A stretch of 64,000 nt of DNA from Variovorax boronicumulans (GTDB lineage Bacteria; Pseudomonadota; Gammaproteobacteria; Burkholderiales; Burkholderiaceae_C), in contig NZ_VEDO01000007.1 in the NCBI RefSeq assembly GCF_007677875.1, positions 186,001 to 250,000 of the forward strand. Direction: 5' to 3'. The position numbers were made by a program, and so were the translations under genes. The number at the start of each line of letters is the position of its first letter. Position 1 is the first letter of the stretch. The notes beneath the pieces were generated by a model. The model was not told where the DNA came from. It made no database searches and saw only the letters and a list, made by a program, of their open reading frames with translations. This document shows positions 42,259 through 52,001 of this stretch, piece after piece.

Positions 42259-43746
42259 ATGCGCTCTCCTTCCGACGCCGCCCTGGCCGACCCCGCGCCC
42301 ATTGCCTGGCGCGAAGGCTTTGCCGCCCTGGGCCCGGCCTTCCTCACGCGCCTGCAGCCCACGCCATTGCCCGCGCCCTACTGGGTCGGCCGCAATCCCG
42401 CGCTGGCCGCACAGCTGGACCTGGATGCCGATTGGTTCGCGTCGGACGCCGCACTGCAGGCCTTCACGGGCAACGCGCTGCTGCCCGGCAGCGCACCCTA
42501 TGCCACGGTCTACAGCGGCCACCAGTTCGGCGTCTGGGCCGGCCAGCTCGGCGATGGACGCGCCATCGTGCTCGGCGAGACCGCCGCAGGCCAGGAGCTG
42601 CAGCTCAAGGGCGCTGGACGCACGCCCTACTCGCGCATGGGCGATGGCCGCGCCGTGCTGCGCTCGTCGATCCGCGAGTACCTGGGCAGCGAGGCCATGG
42701 CCGGCCTGGGCATCCCGACCACGCGCGCGCTGTGCGTGACCGGCTCGGACGCGCCGGTGCGCCGCGAAACGCTGGAGACCGCGGCCGTGGTCACGCGCGT
42801 GGCGCCCAGTTTCATCCGCTTTGGCCATTTCGAGCATTTCGCGGCCAGCGGCGACCATGCGTCGCTGCGCGCGCTGGCCGACCATGTGATCGACCGCCAC
42901 TACCCGGCGTGCCGTGACCAGGCTGCGGACTTCGGTGGCAACGCCTATGCCGCGTTGCTGTGCACCGTGACGCAACGCACCGCGGCCATGGTCGCGCAAT
43001 GGCAGGCGGTGGGTTTCTGCCACGGCGTCATGAACACCGACAACATGAGCATCCTGGGCCTGACCATCGACTACGGGCCATTCCAGTTCCTCGACGCCTT
43101 CGACCCCGGCCACATCTGCAACCACAGCGACAGCCAGGGCCGCTACGCCTACAACCGCCAGCCCAACGTGGCCTACTGGAACCTGTTCTGCCTGGGCCAG
43201 GCGCTGCTGCCCTTGATCGAAGACCAGGACCGGGCACTGGCCGCGCTGGAGACCTACAAGGCCGACTTCCCGGCGGCGCTGGAGACCGCCATGCGCGCCA
43301 AGCTCGGCCTGGCGCAGGCGCTGGACGAGGACCGCGCACTGGTCGAATCCACACTGCAGTTGCTGGCACGCCAGCGCGTGGACCACACCATCTTCTGGCG
43401 CCGCCTGTCGGACGCCGTGGCCGCCGGCATGGTGCTGACATCCGTGCGCGACCTGTTCCTGGATGGCGCGGCCTTCGACGACTGGGCCGTGCTGTACCAG
43501 CGCCGCATGGCCGGCCAGGACCTGGCGCTGGCCGGCGCGCGCATGCGGGGCGTCAACCCGAAGTTCGTGTTGCGCAACCACCTGGCAGAACAGGCCATCC
43601 GGCGGGCGCAGCAGAAGGACTTCTCCGAGGTCGAGCGCTTGTACCGCCTGCTGCAGACCCCATTTGACGAGCATCCCGGCTCCGAGGCCGATGCCGACTT
43701 CCCGCCCGACTGGGCTTCTTCGATCGAGATCAGCTGTTCCTCATGA
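42259..43746 (+). CDS. selO: SelO/YdiU protein adenylyltransferase (pseudokinase fold)
   Basis: This 495-residue protein belongs to the SelO (YdiU) family, which transfers AMP from ATP to target proteins and is linked to redox stress. Conserved blocks are [18 protein letters not shown] near residues 89-106, [19 protein letters not shown] near residues 115-133, [19 protein letters not shown] near residues 256-274, and [16 protein letters not shown] near 291-306. The C-terminus is ISCSS, with cysteine at position 493, where some homologues have selenocysteine. It is coupled by a four-base overlap to msrB. Confidence 0.95.
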   Translation: MRSPSDAALADPAPIAWREGFAALGPAFLTRLQPTPLPAPYWVGRNPALAAQLDLDADWFASDAALQAFTGNALLPGSAPYATVYSGHQFGVWAGQLGDGRAIVLGETAAGQELQLKGAGRTPYSRMGDGRAVLRSSIREYLGSEAMAGLGIPTTRALCVTGSDAPVRRETLETAAVVTRVAPSFIRFGHFEHFAASGDHASLRALADHVIDRHYPACRDQAADFGGNAYAALLCTVTQRTAAMVAQWQAVGFCHGVMNTDNMSILGLTIDYGPFQFLDAFDPGHICNHSDSQGRYAYNRQPNVAYWNLFCLGQALLPLIEDQDRALAALETYKADFPAALETAMRAKLGLAQALDEDRALVESTLQLLARQRVDHTIFWRRLSDAVAAGMVLTSVRDLFLDGAAFDDWAVLYQRRMAGQDLALAGARMRGVNPKFVLRNHLAEQAIRRAQQKDFSEVERLYRLLQTPFDEHPGSEADADFPPDWASSIEISCSS

Positions 43747-44150
43747 CCCGACCCGTTGAAAAGACCGACGCCGAATGGCGTGCATTGCTGGCCGAAAAGG
43801 GCGCCGAACCGGCGGCCTACCAGGTGACGCGCCACGCGGCGACCGAGCGGCCCTACACCGGCAAGTACGAACAGCACTGGGCCGACGGCAGCTACCACTG
43901 CGTCTGCTGCGGGGCCAAGCTGTTCGATTCCGGCACCAAGTTCGACGCCGGCTGCGGCTGGCCCAGCTTCTCGCAGGCGGTGCCCGGCGCGATCGAAGAG
44001 ATCGTGGACCGCAGCCACGGCATGGTGCGCACCGAGACGGTCTGCACCAACTGCGGCGCGCATCTGGGCCATGTGTTTCCGGACGGGCCAGCACCCACCG
44101 GCCTGCGTTACTGCATGAACTCGGCCTCGCTGCAGTTCGAGGACCAATGA
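43743..44150 (+). CDS. msrB: Peptide methionine-R-sulfoxide reductase
   Basis: The 135-residue enzyme reduces methionine-R-sulfoxide in proteins. Two CxxC-type zinc pairs are present (CVCCGAKLF and [12 protein letters not shown]), along with the conserved GCGWPSF segment and the catalytic cysteine in [12 protein letters not shown] near the C-terminus. Its ATG overlaps the selO stop, so the two redox-linked proteins are made together. The length is typical of single-domain MsrB. Confidence 0.96.
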   Translation: MTRPVEKTDAEWRALLAEKGAEPAAYQVTRHAATERPYTGKYEQHWADGSYHCVCCGAKLFDSGTKFDAGCGWPSFSQAVPGAIEEIVDRSHGMVRTETVCTNCGAHLGHVFPDGPAPTGLRYCMNSASLQFEDQ

Positions 44151-44154
44151 GCCC

Positions 44155-44721
44155 ATGAAGATCCTGCTCGACTTCCTGCCGATCCTGCTGTTCTTCGGCG
44201 CCTACAAGCTTTACGGCATCTACGTGGGCACGGCGGTCCTGATGGCCGCCACCGTGGTGCAGATGGGCGTCACCTACGCGCTGGACCGCAAGCTGCAGAC
44301 CATGCAGAAGGCCACGCTGGGGCTGGTGCTGGTGTTCGGCACCCTGACCCTGGTGCTGCAGGACGAACGCTTCATCAAGTGGAAGCCCACCGTGCTGTAT
44401 GCGGCCATGGCGATCGCGCTCGCCGTCACGGTCTGGGTCTTCAAGAAGAATTTTCTCAAGATGGTGCTGGGCAGCCAGCTCGAACTGCCCGACGCAGTCT
44501 GGATGCGGCTGAACTGGGCATGGGTGAGCTATTGCCTCTTCATGTCGGTCATCAACGGCTACGTGGCCTACGCCTTCAGCACCGACGCCTGGGTCGACTT
44601 CAAGCTCTGGGGCTACGTGTTCCCGCTGGCCTTCATCGTGGGCCAGGGCCTGTACGTCTCGCGCTACCTCAAGTCGGACAGCGAGGCCGTCGAGGTCCAA
44701 TCCGAGGAACGCGGCCGGTGA
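44155..44721 (+). CDS. yciB: Septation protein A (YciB) inner-membrane protein
   Basis: This 188-residue membrane protein belongs to the YciB/IspZ family, which takes part in envelope integrity and cell division. It opens with [20 protein letters not shown], as expected, and has five to six hydrophobic segments. [11 protein letters not shown] and [20 protein letters not shown] are diagnostic. It begins four bases after msrB and overlaps the bolA start. Confidence 0.95.
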   Translation: MKILLDFLPILLFFGAYKLYGIYVGTAVLMAATVVQMGVTYALDRKLQTMQKATLGLVLVFGTLTLVLQDERFIKWKPTVLYAAMAIALAVTVWVFKKNFLKMVLGSQLELPDAVWMRLNWAWVSYCLFMSVINGYVAYAFSTDAWVDFKLWGYVFPLAFIVGQGLYVSRYLKSDSEAVEVQSEERGR

Positions 44722-45038
44722 CGGTCACAGCCGCCGAGATGGCACAGGCGCTGCACGCGGCGCTGGCGCCCACACAGCTGGAAGTGCTGGACGAGAGCGC
44801 AGCCCATGCCGGCCATGCGGGGGCAGGCCCGCAGCCCTGGGGCACCCATTTCCGCGTGCGCATCGCGTCGCCGAAGTTCGCCGGGCTGTCGCGCGTGGCG
44901 CAGCACCGCCTTGTGTATGATCCGCTGCGCCAAATGATCACCCAGGGCGTGCACGCCATAGCCATCGACATTCTCTCTCCCGTGCACCCGGCCGCGACCC
45001 CGTCGCCATCCCAGGCCCTGCCCTCGCAAAACCCTTAA
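44718..45038 (+). CDS. bolA: BolA family protein
   Basis: The 106-residue protein has a BolA fold: [15 protein letters not shown] with its conserved His, [20 protein letters not shown], and QHRLVYDPL near the middle, ending [10 protein letters not shown] plus a Pro/Ser-rich tail. BolA proteins act with monothiol glutaredoxins in Fe-S and stress functions. The start is GTG at 44718, which overlaps the yciB stop (GTGA), so it is translationally coupled. Confidence 0.93.
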   Translation: MTVTAAEMAQALHAALAPTQLEVLDESAAHAGHAGAGPQPWGTHFRVRIASPKFAGLSRVAQHRLVYDPLRQMITQGVHAIAIDILSPVHPAATPSPSQALPSQNP

Positions 45039-45047
45039 GGAAGCAAC

Positions 45048-45839
45048 ATGAAGAAGTCCCTGTATTCCGCAGTTGCGGCTGCGCTCGTGCTGGGTGCCGC
45101 AAGCCTGCCCGCGCTGGCGCAGAACGTGGCCATCGTCAACGGCAAGGCCGTGCCCAAGGCGCGCGTGGACGCGCTGGCCGAGCAGATGGCACGCGCCGGC
45201 CGCCCGGTCACGCCCGACCAGGAAGGCCAGCTGCGCGAAGAGATCATCATGCGCGAGATCTTCATGCAGGAAGCCCAGAAGCGCGGCCTGGACGCCACGC
45301 CCGACTTCCAGGCGCAGATGGAGTTCGCGCGCCAGTCGCTGCTGGTGCGCGAGCTGCTCGTGGACTACCAGAAGACGCATCCTGTGACCGACGCCGAGAT
45401 CCAGGCCGAATACGACAAGGTCAAGGCCGCCAACGCCAGCGACGGCAAGGAGTACAAGGCCCAGCACATCCTGGTCGAGAAGGAAGCCGACGCCAAGGCC
45501 ATCATTGCCAGTCTCAAGAAGGGCGCGAAGTTCGAGGACATCGCCAAAAAGCAGTCCAAGGACCCCGGATCCGGCGCCAACGGTGGCGACCTGGGCTGGG
45601 CCAATCCGGCCGGCTACGTCAAGGAGTTCGGCGATGCGCTGGTGGCGCTCAAGAAGGGCCAGACCACCGAGGTGCCGGTCAAGACCCAGTTCGGCTACCA
45701 CATCATCCGGCTGAACGACGAGCGCCAGCAGGAGTTTCCGCCGCTCGACCAGGTCAAGCCGCAGATCGCCCAGCAGTTGCAGCAGCAGAAGATGGCCCAG
45801 TTCCAGCAGGAACTGCGTTCCAAGGCCAAGGTCGAGTAA
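45048..45839 (+). CDS. Periplasmic parvulin-type peptidyl-prolyl isomerase
   Basis: This 263-residue protein has a signal peptide (KKSLYSAVAAALVLGAASLPALA), an N-terminal chaperone-like helical region, and a parvulin domain at about residues 135-232 (AQHILVEKEADAKAIIASL, GGDLGWANPAGYVKEFGDAL, TQFGYHIIRLND). It assists folding of exported proteins, like PpiC/SurA relatives. It follows bolA by nine bases, has an AAGGAAG ribosome-binding site, and is followed by a strong terminator. Confidence 0.93.
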   Translation: MKKSLYSAVAAALVLGAASLPALAQNVAIVNGKAVPKARVDALAEQMARAGRPVTPDQEGQLREEIIMREIFMQEAQKRGLDATPDFQAQMEFARQSLLVRELLVDYQKTHPVTDAEIQAEYDKVKAANASDGKEYKAQHILVEKEADAKAIIASLKKGAKFEDIAKKQSKDPGSGANGGDLGWANPAGYVKEFGDALVALKKGQTTEVPVKTQFGYHIIRLNDERQQEFPPLDQVKPQIAQQLQQQKMAQFQQELRSKAKVE

Positions 45840-45860
45840 GCGCACTTCCCCGCCAATGCA

Positions 45861-45888
45861 AACGGCCTCCCTCGGGAGGCCGTTTTGT
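45861..45888 (+). terminator. Intrinsic terminator after the PPIase gene
   Basis: AACGGCCTCC and GGAGGCCGTT form a perfect 10-base stem with a CTCG loop, followed by TTGTT. It lies 21 bases after the PPIase stop and 14 bases before the convergent leuA stop. Because the stem is symmetric, it may also end leuA transcription from the other side, though the T-run there is weaker. Confidence 0.85.
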
Positions 45889-45902
45889 TGCACCGAGCGC
45901 GT

Positions 45903-47441
45903 TCAGCCCTGGGCGGCGACGCGCTCGGCCTTGCTGTGCAGCTTGTTCAGCGCCGACAGGTACGCCTTGGCCGAGGCCACCACGATGTCCGGGTCGGCAC
46001 CCACGCCATTGACCACGCGGCCGCTGTTCTGCAAGCGCACCGTGACCTCGCCCTGGCTTTCGGTCGAGCCGCTGATGGCGTTGACCGAGTACAGGACCAT
46101 CTCGGCGCCGCTCTTCACGTGCGACTCGATGGCCTTGAGCGAGGCGTCGACCGGGCCGTTTCCGTCGGAGCTGCCGCGCACCTCCTGGCCCTGGGCCGTG
46201 AACACCACCTCGGCCTGCGGCCTCTCACCGGTCTCGCTGTGCTGCTTGAGCGAGACGAAGGCGTACTGCTCCTGCTCGTGCGCCACGCTCTCCTCGCTGA
46301 CCAGGGCCAGAATGTCCTCGTCGAAGATGTCGCTCTTGCGGTCGGCCAGGTCCTTGAAGCGCGCGAACGCGGCGTTGATCTCGGCCTCGCTCTCCATCTG
46401 CACGCCCAGGTCCTGCAGGCGTTGCTTGAAGGCGTTGCGGCCCGACAGCTTGCCCAGCACGATCTTGTTGGCGCTCCATCCCACGTCCTCGGCGCGCATG
46501 ATCTCGTAGGTGTCGCGCGCCTTGAGCACGCCATCCTGGTGGATGCCCGAGGCATGGGCGAAGGCGTTGGCGCCGACCACGGCCTTGTTGGGCTGCACCA
46601 CGAAGCCCGTGGTCTGGCTGACCATGCGGCTGGCCGGCACGATGTGCTCGGTGGCGATGTTGACGTCAAGGCCAAAGTAGTCCTTGCGGGTCTTCACGGC
46701 CATCACGATCTCTTCGAGCGAGCAGTTGCCGGCACGCTCACCCAGGCCGTTGATGGTGCATTCCACCTGGCGCGCGCCGCCGATCTTCACACCGGCCAGC
46801 GAGTTGGCCACGGCCATGCCCAGGTCGTTGTGGCAGTGCACGGACCAGATGGCCTTGTCGCTGTTGGGAATGCGCTCGCGCAGGTTCTTGATGAAATTGC
46901 CGTAGAGCTCGGGGATCGCGTAGCCCACGGTGTCGGGCACGTTGATCGTGGTCGCGCCTTCCTTGATGACCTCCTCGATCACGCGGCACAGGAAGTCGGG
47001 CTCGCTGCGGTAGCCGTCCTCGGGGCTGAACTCGATGTCACCGACCAGGTTGCGCGCGAAACGCACCGACTGGCGCGCCTGCTCGAACACCTGCTCGGGC
47101 GTCATCCGCAGCTTCTTTTCCATGTGCAGCGGCGAGGTCGCGATGAACACGTGAATGCGCGCGCGGGCCGCGTCCTTGAGCGCCTCGGCCGAGCGCGCGA
47201 TGTCGCGGTCGTTGGCGCGCGAGAGCGAGCAGATGGTCGACTCGCGCACCGTGCGCGCGATCGCCTGCACGCACTCGAAGTCACCGTTGGAGCTGGCCGC
47301 GAAACCGGCCTCGATCACGTCGACCTTGAGCCGCTCGAGCTGGCGTGCAATGCGCAGTTTCTCGTCGCGCGTCATCGAGGCGCCTGGCGATTGCTCGCCG
47401 TCGCGCAAGGTGGTGTCGAAAATGATCAGTTGGTCGCTCAT
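45903..47441 (-). CDS. leuA: 2-isopropylmalate synthase (LeuA1, proteobacterial type)
   Basis: The 512-residue enzyme condenses 2-oxoisovalerate with acetyl-CoA, the first step of leucine synthesis. The TIM-barrel opens with [16 protein letters not shown] at residues 9-24, has [16 protein letters not shown] near residue 200 with the metal-binding histidines, and [17 protein letters not shown] near 300. The C-terminal regulatory domain (from about 375) binds leucine for feedback inhibition in this family. It follows the second isopropylmalate synthase gene by 29 bases, so both should be under the leucine attenuator upstream. Confidence 0.95.
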   Translation of the reverse strand: MSDQLIIFDTTLRDGEQSPGASMTRDEKLRIARQLERLKVDVIEAGFAASSNGDFECVQAIARTVRESTICSLSRANDRDIARSAEALKDAARARIHVFIATSPLHMEKKLRMTPEQVFEQARQSVRFARNLVGDIEFSPEDGYRSEPDFLCRVIEEVIKEGATTINVPDTVGYAIPELYGNFIKNLRERIPNSDKAIWSVHCHNDLGMAVANSLAGVKIGGARQVECTINGLGERAGNCSLEEIVMAVKTRKDYFGLDVNIATEHIVPASRMVSQTTGFVVQPNKAVVGANAFAHASGIHQDGVLKARDTYEIMRAEDVGWSANKIVLGKLSGRNAFKQRLQDLGVQMESEAEINAAFARFKDLADRKSDIFDEDILALVSEESVAHEQEQYAFVSLKQHSETGERPQAEVVFTAQGQEVRGSSDGNGPVDASLKAIESHVKSGAEMVLYSVNAISGSTESQGEVTVRLQNSGRVVNGVGADPDIVVASAKAYLSALNKLHSKAERVAAQG

Positions 47442-47470
47442 CGTGGTCTCCTTGTCGTGCAGGCCTGGGC

Positions 47471-49183
47471 TCAGCGCGCCGTTGCGGCTTCGGGCTCCGC
47501 AGCCACATTGTCCTCACCGCGCGTGCCACGCTGCAGTCCGGACACGATGGCTTTGAGCGAGGCCGACACGATGTTCGCGTCGATGCCCACGCCGAACAGC
47601 GTGCGGCCGTCGTCCACACGCAGCTCCAGGTAGGCCACGGCCTTGGCATTGGCGCCAGCGCCGATGGCATGCTCGTGGTAGTCCATCACGCGGACGCTGC
47701 GCCCGGTGGCCTGCTGCAGGCCGTCGACGAAGGCGTCGATCGGGCCGGTGCCGCGGCCCTGGACCCGCACCGCTTTGCCGCCGTAGACCAGGTCGGCCGA
47801 GAGCTCGACCTGGGTCGCACCATCGGCGCTGCGCTGCTCGTTGAGGCGGTGCTGGGGCGCTGCCACGTCGTGCAGGCCGTACTCTTTCTCGAACAGCGTC
47901 CAGAGGTCGTGCGCCGTGAGTTCCTTGCCCTCGGCGTCCATCACGCCCTGCACCACCTGGCTGAACTCGATCTGCAAACGGCGCGGCAACTCGAGGCCGA
48001 ACTCGCTCTCGAGCAGGTAAGAGATGCCGCCCTTGCCGGACTGGCTGTTCACGCGGATCACGGCCTCGTAGGTGCGGCCGAGGTCCTTCGGGTCGATGGG
48101 CAGGTAGGGGACGTTCCAGACGTCGCCTTCTTTGCGTGCAGAGAACACCTTCTTGATGGCATCCTGGTGCGAGCCCGAGAACGAGGTGTAGACCAGGTCG
48201 CCGACGTACGGATGGCGCGGATGCACGGGCAGTTGGTTGCAGTGCTCGACCACGCGGCGGATCTCGTCGATCTCGGAGAAGTCGAGCTGCGGCGACACGC
48301 CCTGGGTGTAGAGGTTCAGCGCGACGTTGACGATGTCCAGGTTGCCGGTGCGCTCACCGTTGCCGAAGAGGCAGCCTTCGAGGCGGTCGGCGCCTGCCAT
48401 CACGGCGAACTCCGCCGCCGCCGTGCCCGTGCCACGGTCGTTGTGCGGATGCACGGACAACACGATGGCATCGCGGCGCGCGAGGTTGCGGTGCATCCAC
48501 TCGATCATGTCCGCGAAGATGTTGGGCGTGGAGTGCTCCACGGTGGACGGCAGGTTGATGATGCACTTGCGCTCGGGCGTGGGCTGCCAGACTTCCGTCA
48601 CGGCATCGACGACGCGTTTGGAGAACGCGAGTTCGGTCCCGGAGAACATCTCGGGCGAGTACTGGAAGGTCCACTGCGTCTCCGGTTGGCGGGCCGCGAG
48701 GTCCTGGAACATGCGGGCCTGCGCGGTGGCCATGGCCACGATGCCGTCCTCGTCCGTGCCCAGAACCACGCGGCGCATGATGGGTGCGCAGGCGTTGTAC
48801 AGGTGCACGATGGCGCGCTTGGCGCCCTTCAGCGATTCGAAGGTCCGCTCGATGAGGTGCTCGCGCGCCTGGGTCAACACCTGGATCGTCACGTCCTCGG
48901 GGATCAGGTCTTCCTCGATGAGCTTGCGCACGAAGTCGAATTCGGTCTGCGAGGCCGAGGGAAAGCCGACTTCGATCTCCTTGAAGCCGATCTTGACCAG
49001 CGCCTCGAACATCTTGAGCTTGCGCGCACCGTCCATGGGTTCGATCAGCGCCTGGTTGCCATCGCGCAGGTCGGTGGACAGCCAGATCGGTGCCTGGGTG
49101 ATGACAGCGTCGGGCCAGGTGCGGTCCGTCAGGCGCACCGGTTGAAAGGCGGCGTACTTGCTGGCGGGGTTCTTCAACATCAT
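47471..49183 (-). CDS. leuA: 2-isopropylmalate synthase (LeuA2, long form)
   Basis: This 570-residue enzyme belongs to the long isopropylmalate synthase form better known from Actinobacteria. It starts [15 protein letters not shown], with the catalytic opening [20 protein letters not shown] near residues 37-56, the [20 protein letters not shown] region with metal ligands near 242-261, and a C-terminal regulatory domain from about 435. It differs strongly from its neighbour LeuA1, so this is not a tandem duplication. It is the first gene after the leader peptide and attenuator. Confidence 0.94.
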   Translation of the reverse strand: MMLKNPASKYAAFQPVRLTDRTWPDAVITQAPIWLSTDLRDGNQALIEPMDGARKLKMFEALVKIGFKEIEVGFPSASQTEFDFVRKLIEEDLIPEDVTIQVLTQAREHLIERTFESLKGAKRAIVHLYNACAPIMRRVVLGTDEDGIVAMATAQARMFQDLAARQPETQWTFQYSPEMFSGTELAFSKRVVDAVTEVWQPTPERKCIINLPSTVEHSTPNIFADMIEWMHRNLARRDAIVLSVHPHNDRGTGTAAAEFAVMAGADRLEGCLFGNGERTGNLDIVNVALNLYTQGVSPQLDFSEIDEIRRVVEHCNQLPVHPRHPYVGDLVYTSFSGSHQDAIKKVFSARKEGDVWNVPYLPIDPKDLGRTYEAVIRVNSQSGKGGISYLLESEFGLELPRRLQIEFSQVVQGVMDAEGKELTAHDLWTLFEKEYGLHDVAAPQHRLNEQRSADGATQVELSADLVYGGKAVRVQGRGTGPIDAFVDGLQQATGRSVRVMDYHEHAIGAGANAKAVAYLELRVDDGRTLFGVGIDANIVSASLKAIVSGLQRGTRGEDNVAAEPEAATAR

Positions 49184-49220
49184 GCGGATCCTCGAGAGTG
49201 GTCAAACAGCACCAGCAAAC

Positions 49221-49263
49221 CCAAAAAGAAAAACGGCCCGTTGCTGGTGCAAACGGGCCGTTT
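49221..49263 (-). terminator. Leucine attenuator terminator
   Basis: On the minus strand AAACGGCCCGTT (49263-49252) pairs with AACGGGCCGTTT (49242-49231) around a nine-base loop and is followed by TTCTTTTTGG, giving a strong intrinsic terminator 21 bases after the leader peptide stop and 38 bases before leuA. A competing antiterminator is possible: ACGGGC inside the leader coding region (49300-49295) can pair with GCCCGT in the terminator's left arm (49258-49253). The loop sequence GCACCAGCAA also has a complement at 49218-49209. Confidence 0.85.
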
Positions 49264-49283
49264 CGACAAAAGGTGCGCGCGCG

Positions 49284-49337
49284 CTACCGTCTCCGCCCGT
49301 GGGGGATGATTAGTAGGGCTAGCGCGAAGTTTTGCAT
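49284..49337 (-). CDS. leuL: Leucine operon leader peptide
   Basis: A 17-residue peptide, MQNFALALLIIPHGRRR, is encoded between pssA and the first leuA gene. All three leucines use CTA, a rare codon in a genome this GC-rich, and two isoleucines follow them, which is the hallmark of a ribosome-mediated attenuator. When charged leucine tRNA is scarce the ribosome should stall at codons 6-9, favour the antiterminator, and allow leuA2-leuA1 to be expressed. An extended -10-like TGCTAGAGT ends at 49345, so the transcript would start at or next to the ATG; no ribosome-binding site is visible, which suggests leaderless translation. Confidence 0.85.
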   Translation of the reverse strand: MQNFALALLIIPHGRRR

Positions 49338-49385
49338 GGCGTGCACTCTAGCACACATGCACGCGGCACCGCGCCAGCAGCTGTC

Positions 49386-50201
49386 TCATTTGTGCAGGCC
49401 GCGCTCGTCGGGCTCGTCCGTGGAGGTGCTGATCACGCTGGTCGGTCGGCCCTTGGCCTTGCGCCAGGCGTACACGGCATAGCCGCTGAAGCCGTACAGC
49501 ACGAACAGGCCGAACATCACGATGGGCGGATGGATGTTGACGATGGCGATGCCCAGAGCGATCAGCACGATCACGACGAAGGGCACGCTCTTTTTCACCT
49601 GTACGTCCTTGAAGCTGTAGAACGGCACGTTGGTCACCATGGTCAGGCCCGCGTACAAGGCCAGCGCGAACATGATCCAGGTCACGTCGGCGCGCGGCAC
49701 TTCCAGTTCGGTCATGAGCCAGATAAAGCCCGTGACCAGGGCCGCCGCGGCCGGCGATGGCAGACCCTGGAACCAGCGCTTGTCGACCACACCGGTGTTG
49801 ACGTTGAAACGCGCAAGCCGCAGCGCGGCGCAGGCGCAGTAGACGAAGGCCGCGATCCAGCCCCAGCGCCCCGCACCGCGCAGCGTCCACTCGTAGGCGA
49901 TCAAGGCCGGCGCGGCGCCGAAGGACACCATGTCGGACAGCGAATCCATCTGCTCGCCGAAGGCGCTCTGGGTGTTGGTCATGCGGGCCACGCGGCCGTC
50001 CAGACTGTCCAGCACCATGGCGCAGAAGACGCCGACCGCTGCCAGGTCAAAGCGGTTGTTCATGGCCATCACGACGGCATAGAAACCGCCGAACAAGGCA
50101 GCCAATGTGAACAGATTCGGCAGGACGTAGATGCCCTTGCGCCGCTTGCGCGGCGTGGGCTCGTTCTGGACCACTAGCGCGGATTCTTGACCATCATGCA
50201 T
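49386..50201 (-). CDS. pssA: CDP-diacylglycerol-serine O-phosphatidyltransferase
   Basis: The 271-residue membrane enzyme makes phosphatidylserine, the precursor of phosphatidylethanolamine. The CDP-alcohol phosphotransferase motif is complete: DGRVAR, then eight residues, then GEQMDSLSD (about residues 66-90), supplying the metal-binding aspartates. Several hydrophobic helices follow. I took MHDGQESALV as the start, because upstream residues lie over the ilvC terminator. In Burkholderiales pssA commonly sits between ilvC and leuA, as here. Confidence 0.94.
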   Translation of the reverse strand: MHDGQESALVVQNEPTPRKRRKGIYVLPNLFTLAALFGGFYAVVMAMNNRFDLAAVGVFCAMVLDSLDGRVARMTNTQSAFGEQMDSLSDMVSFGAAPALIAYEWTLRGAGRWGWIAAFVYCACAALRLARFNVNTGVVDKRWFQGLPSPAAAALVTGFIWLMTELEVPRADVTWIMFALALYAGLTMVTNVPFYSFKDVQVKKSVPFVVIVLIALGIAIVNIHPPIVMFGLFVLYGFSGYAVYAWRKAKGRPTSVISTSTDEPDERGLHK

Positions 50202-50230
50202 GCGGCGAGTGTAGTGGAGCACCACCAATG

Positions 50231-50253
50231 AAAAAGGCCACCGAAGTGGCCTT
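50231..50253 (-). terminator. Intrinsic terminator after ilvC
   Basis: AAGGCCAC (50234-50241) and GTGGCCTT (50246-50253) form an eight-base stem with a CGAA loop. On the minus strand the stem is followed by TTTTT. It ends the ilvBHC transcript 21 bases after the ilvC stop and before pssA. Confidence 0.85.
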
Positions 50254-50274
50254 GCGAGACGCGTGGAACGACGC

Positions 50275-51309
<1,035 letters not shown>

Positions 51310-51393
51310 TCAGGCGAATTGCCGACGGCAGCCTCGCAATGTCGCGATCCGCCCACGCCGAGCCTGCCAGCAGGCGCGCGCGGATGCGTGATG

Positions 51394-51885
51394 TCAGACG
51401 CGCAGGATGCGCTCGCCGCGGCCGATGCCGCTGGCACCGGTGCGCACGGTTTCCAGGATGGCGCTGCGCTCGATGGCCTCCAAGAAGGCGTCGTTCTTGC
51501 CCTGGTCGCCCGTGAGCTCGATGGTGTAGCTCTTCTCGGTCACGTCGATGATGCGGCCGCGGAAGATGTCGGCCATGCGCTTCATCTCCTCGCGCTCCTT
51601 GCCGACCGCGCGCACTTTGACCATCATGAGCTCGCGCTCGGTGTAGGCGCCTTCAGTCAAGTCGACGACCTTGACCACCTCGATGAGCCGGTTTAGGTGT
51701 TTGGTGATCTGCTCGATCACGTCGTCCGAACCGGTGGTCTGGATCGTCATGCGCGACAGGCTGGCGTCCTCGGTCGGCGCCACGGTCAGCGATTCGATGT
51801 TGTAGCCGCGGGCCGAGAACAGGCCGACGACGCGGGAAAGTGCGCCGGCTTCGTTCTCCAGCAGCACTGCGATGATGTGTTTCAT
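51394..51885 (-). CDS. ilvH: Acetolactate synthase small (regulatory) subunit
   Basis: The 163-residue protein has an N-terminal ACT domain (KHIIAVLLENEAGALSRVVG, RGYNIESLTVAPTED) that binds valine for feedback control, and a C-terminal domain (VKVRAVGKEREEMKRMADIF) that activates the catalytic subunit. The length equals that of typical IlvH. It lies 116 bases after ilvB and 102 bases before ilvC on the same strand. Confidence 0.96.
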   Translation of the reverse strand: MKHIIAVLLENEAGALSRVVGLFSARGYNIESLTVAPTEDASLSRMTIQTTGSDDVIEQITKHLNRLIEVVKVVDLTEGAYTERELMMVKVRAVGKEREEMKRMADIFRGRIIDVTEKSYTIELTGDQGKNDAFLEAIERSAILETVRTGASGIGRGERILRV

Positions 51886-52001
51886 GGTGGCGGATTCCTC
51901 TTTTCGCCGCCCTCCCCCGCGCACGGTAATGCGCGGGCTCGGCGGGCAATAGATTCGTCGTGGAAAGAGCCCGACCCTGGGCGGGCCGAGCGATGCGGCT
52001 C

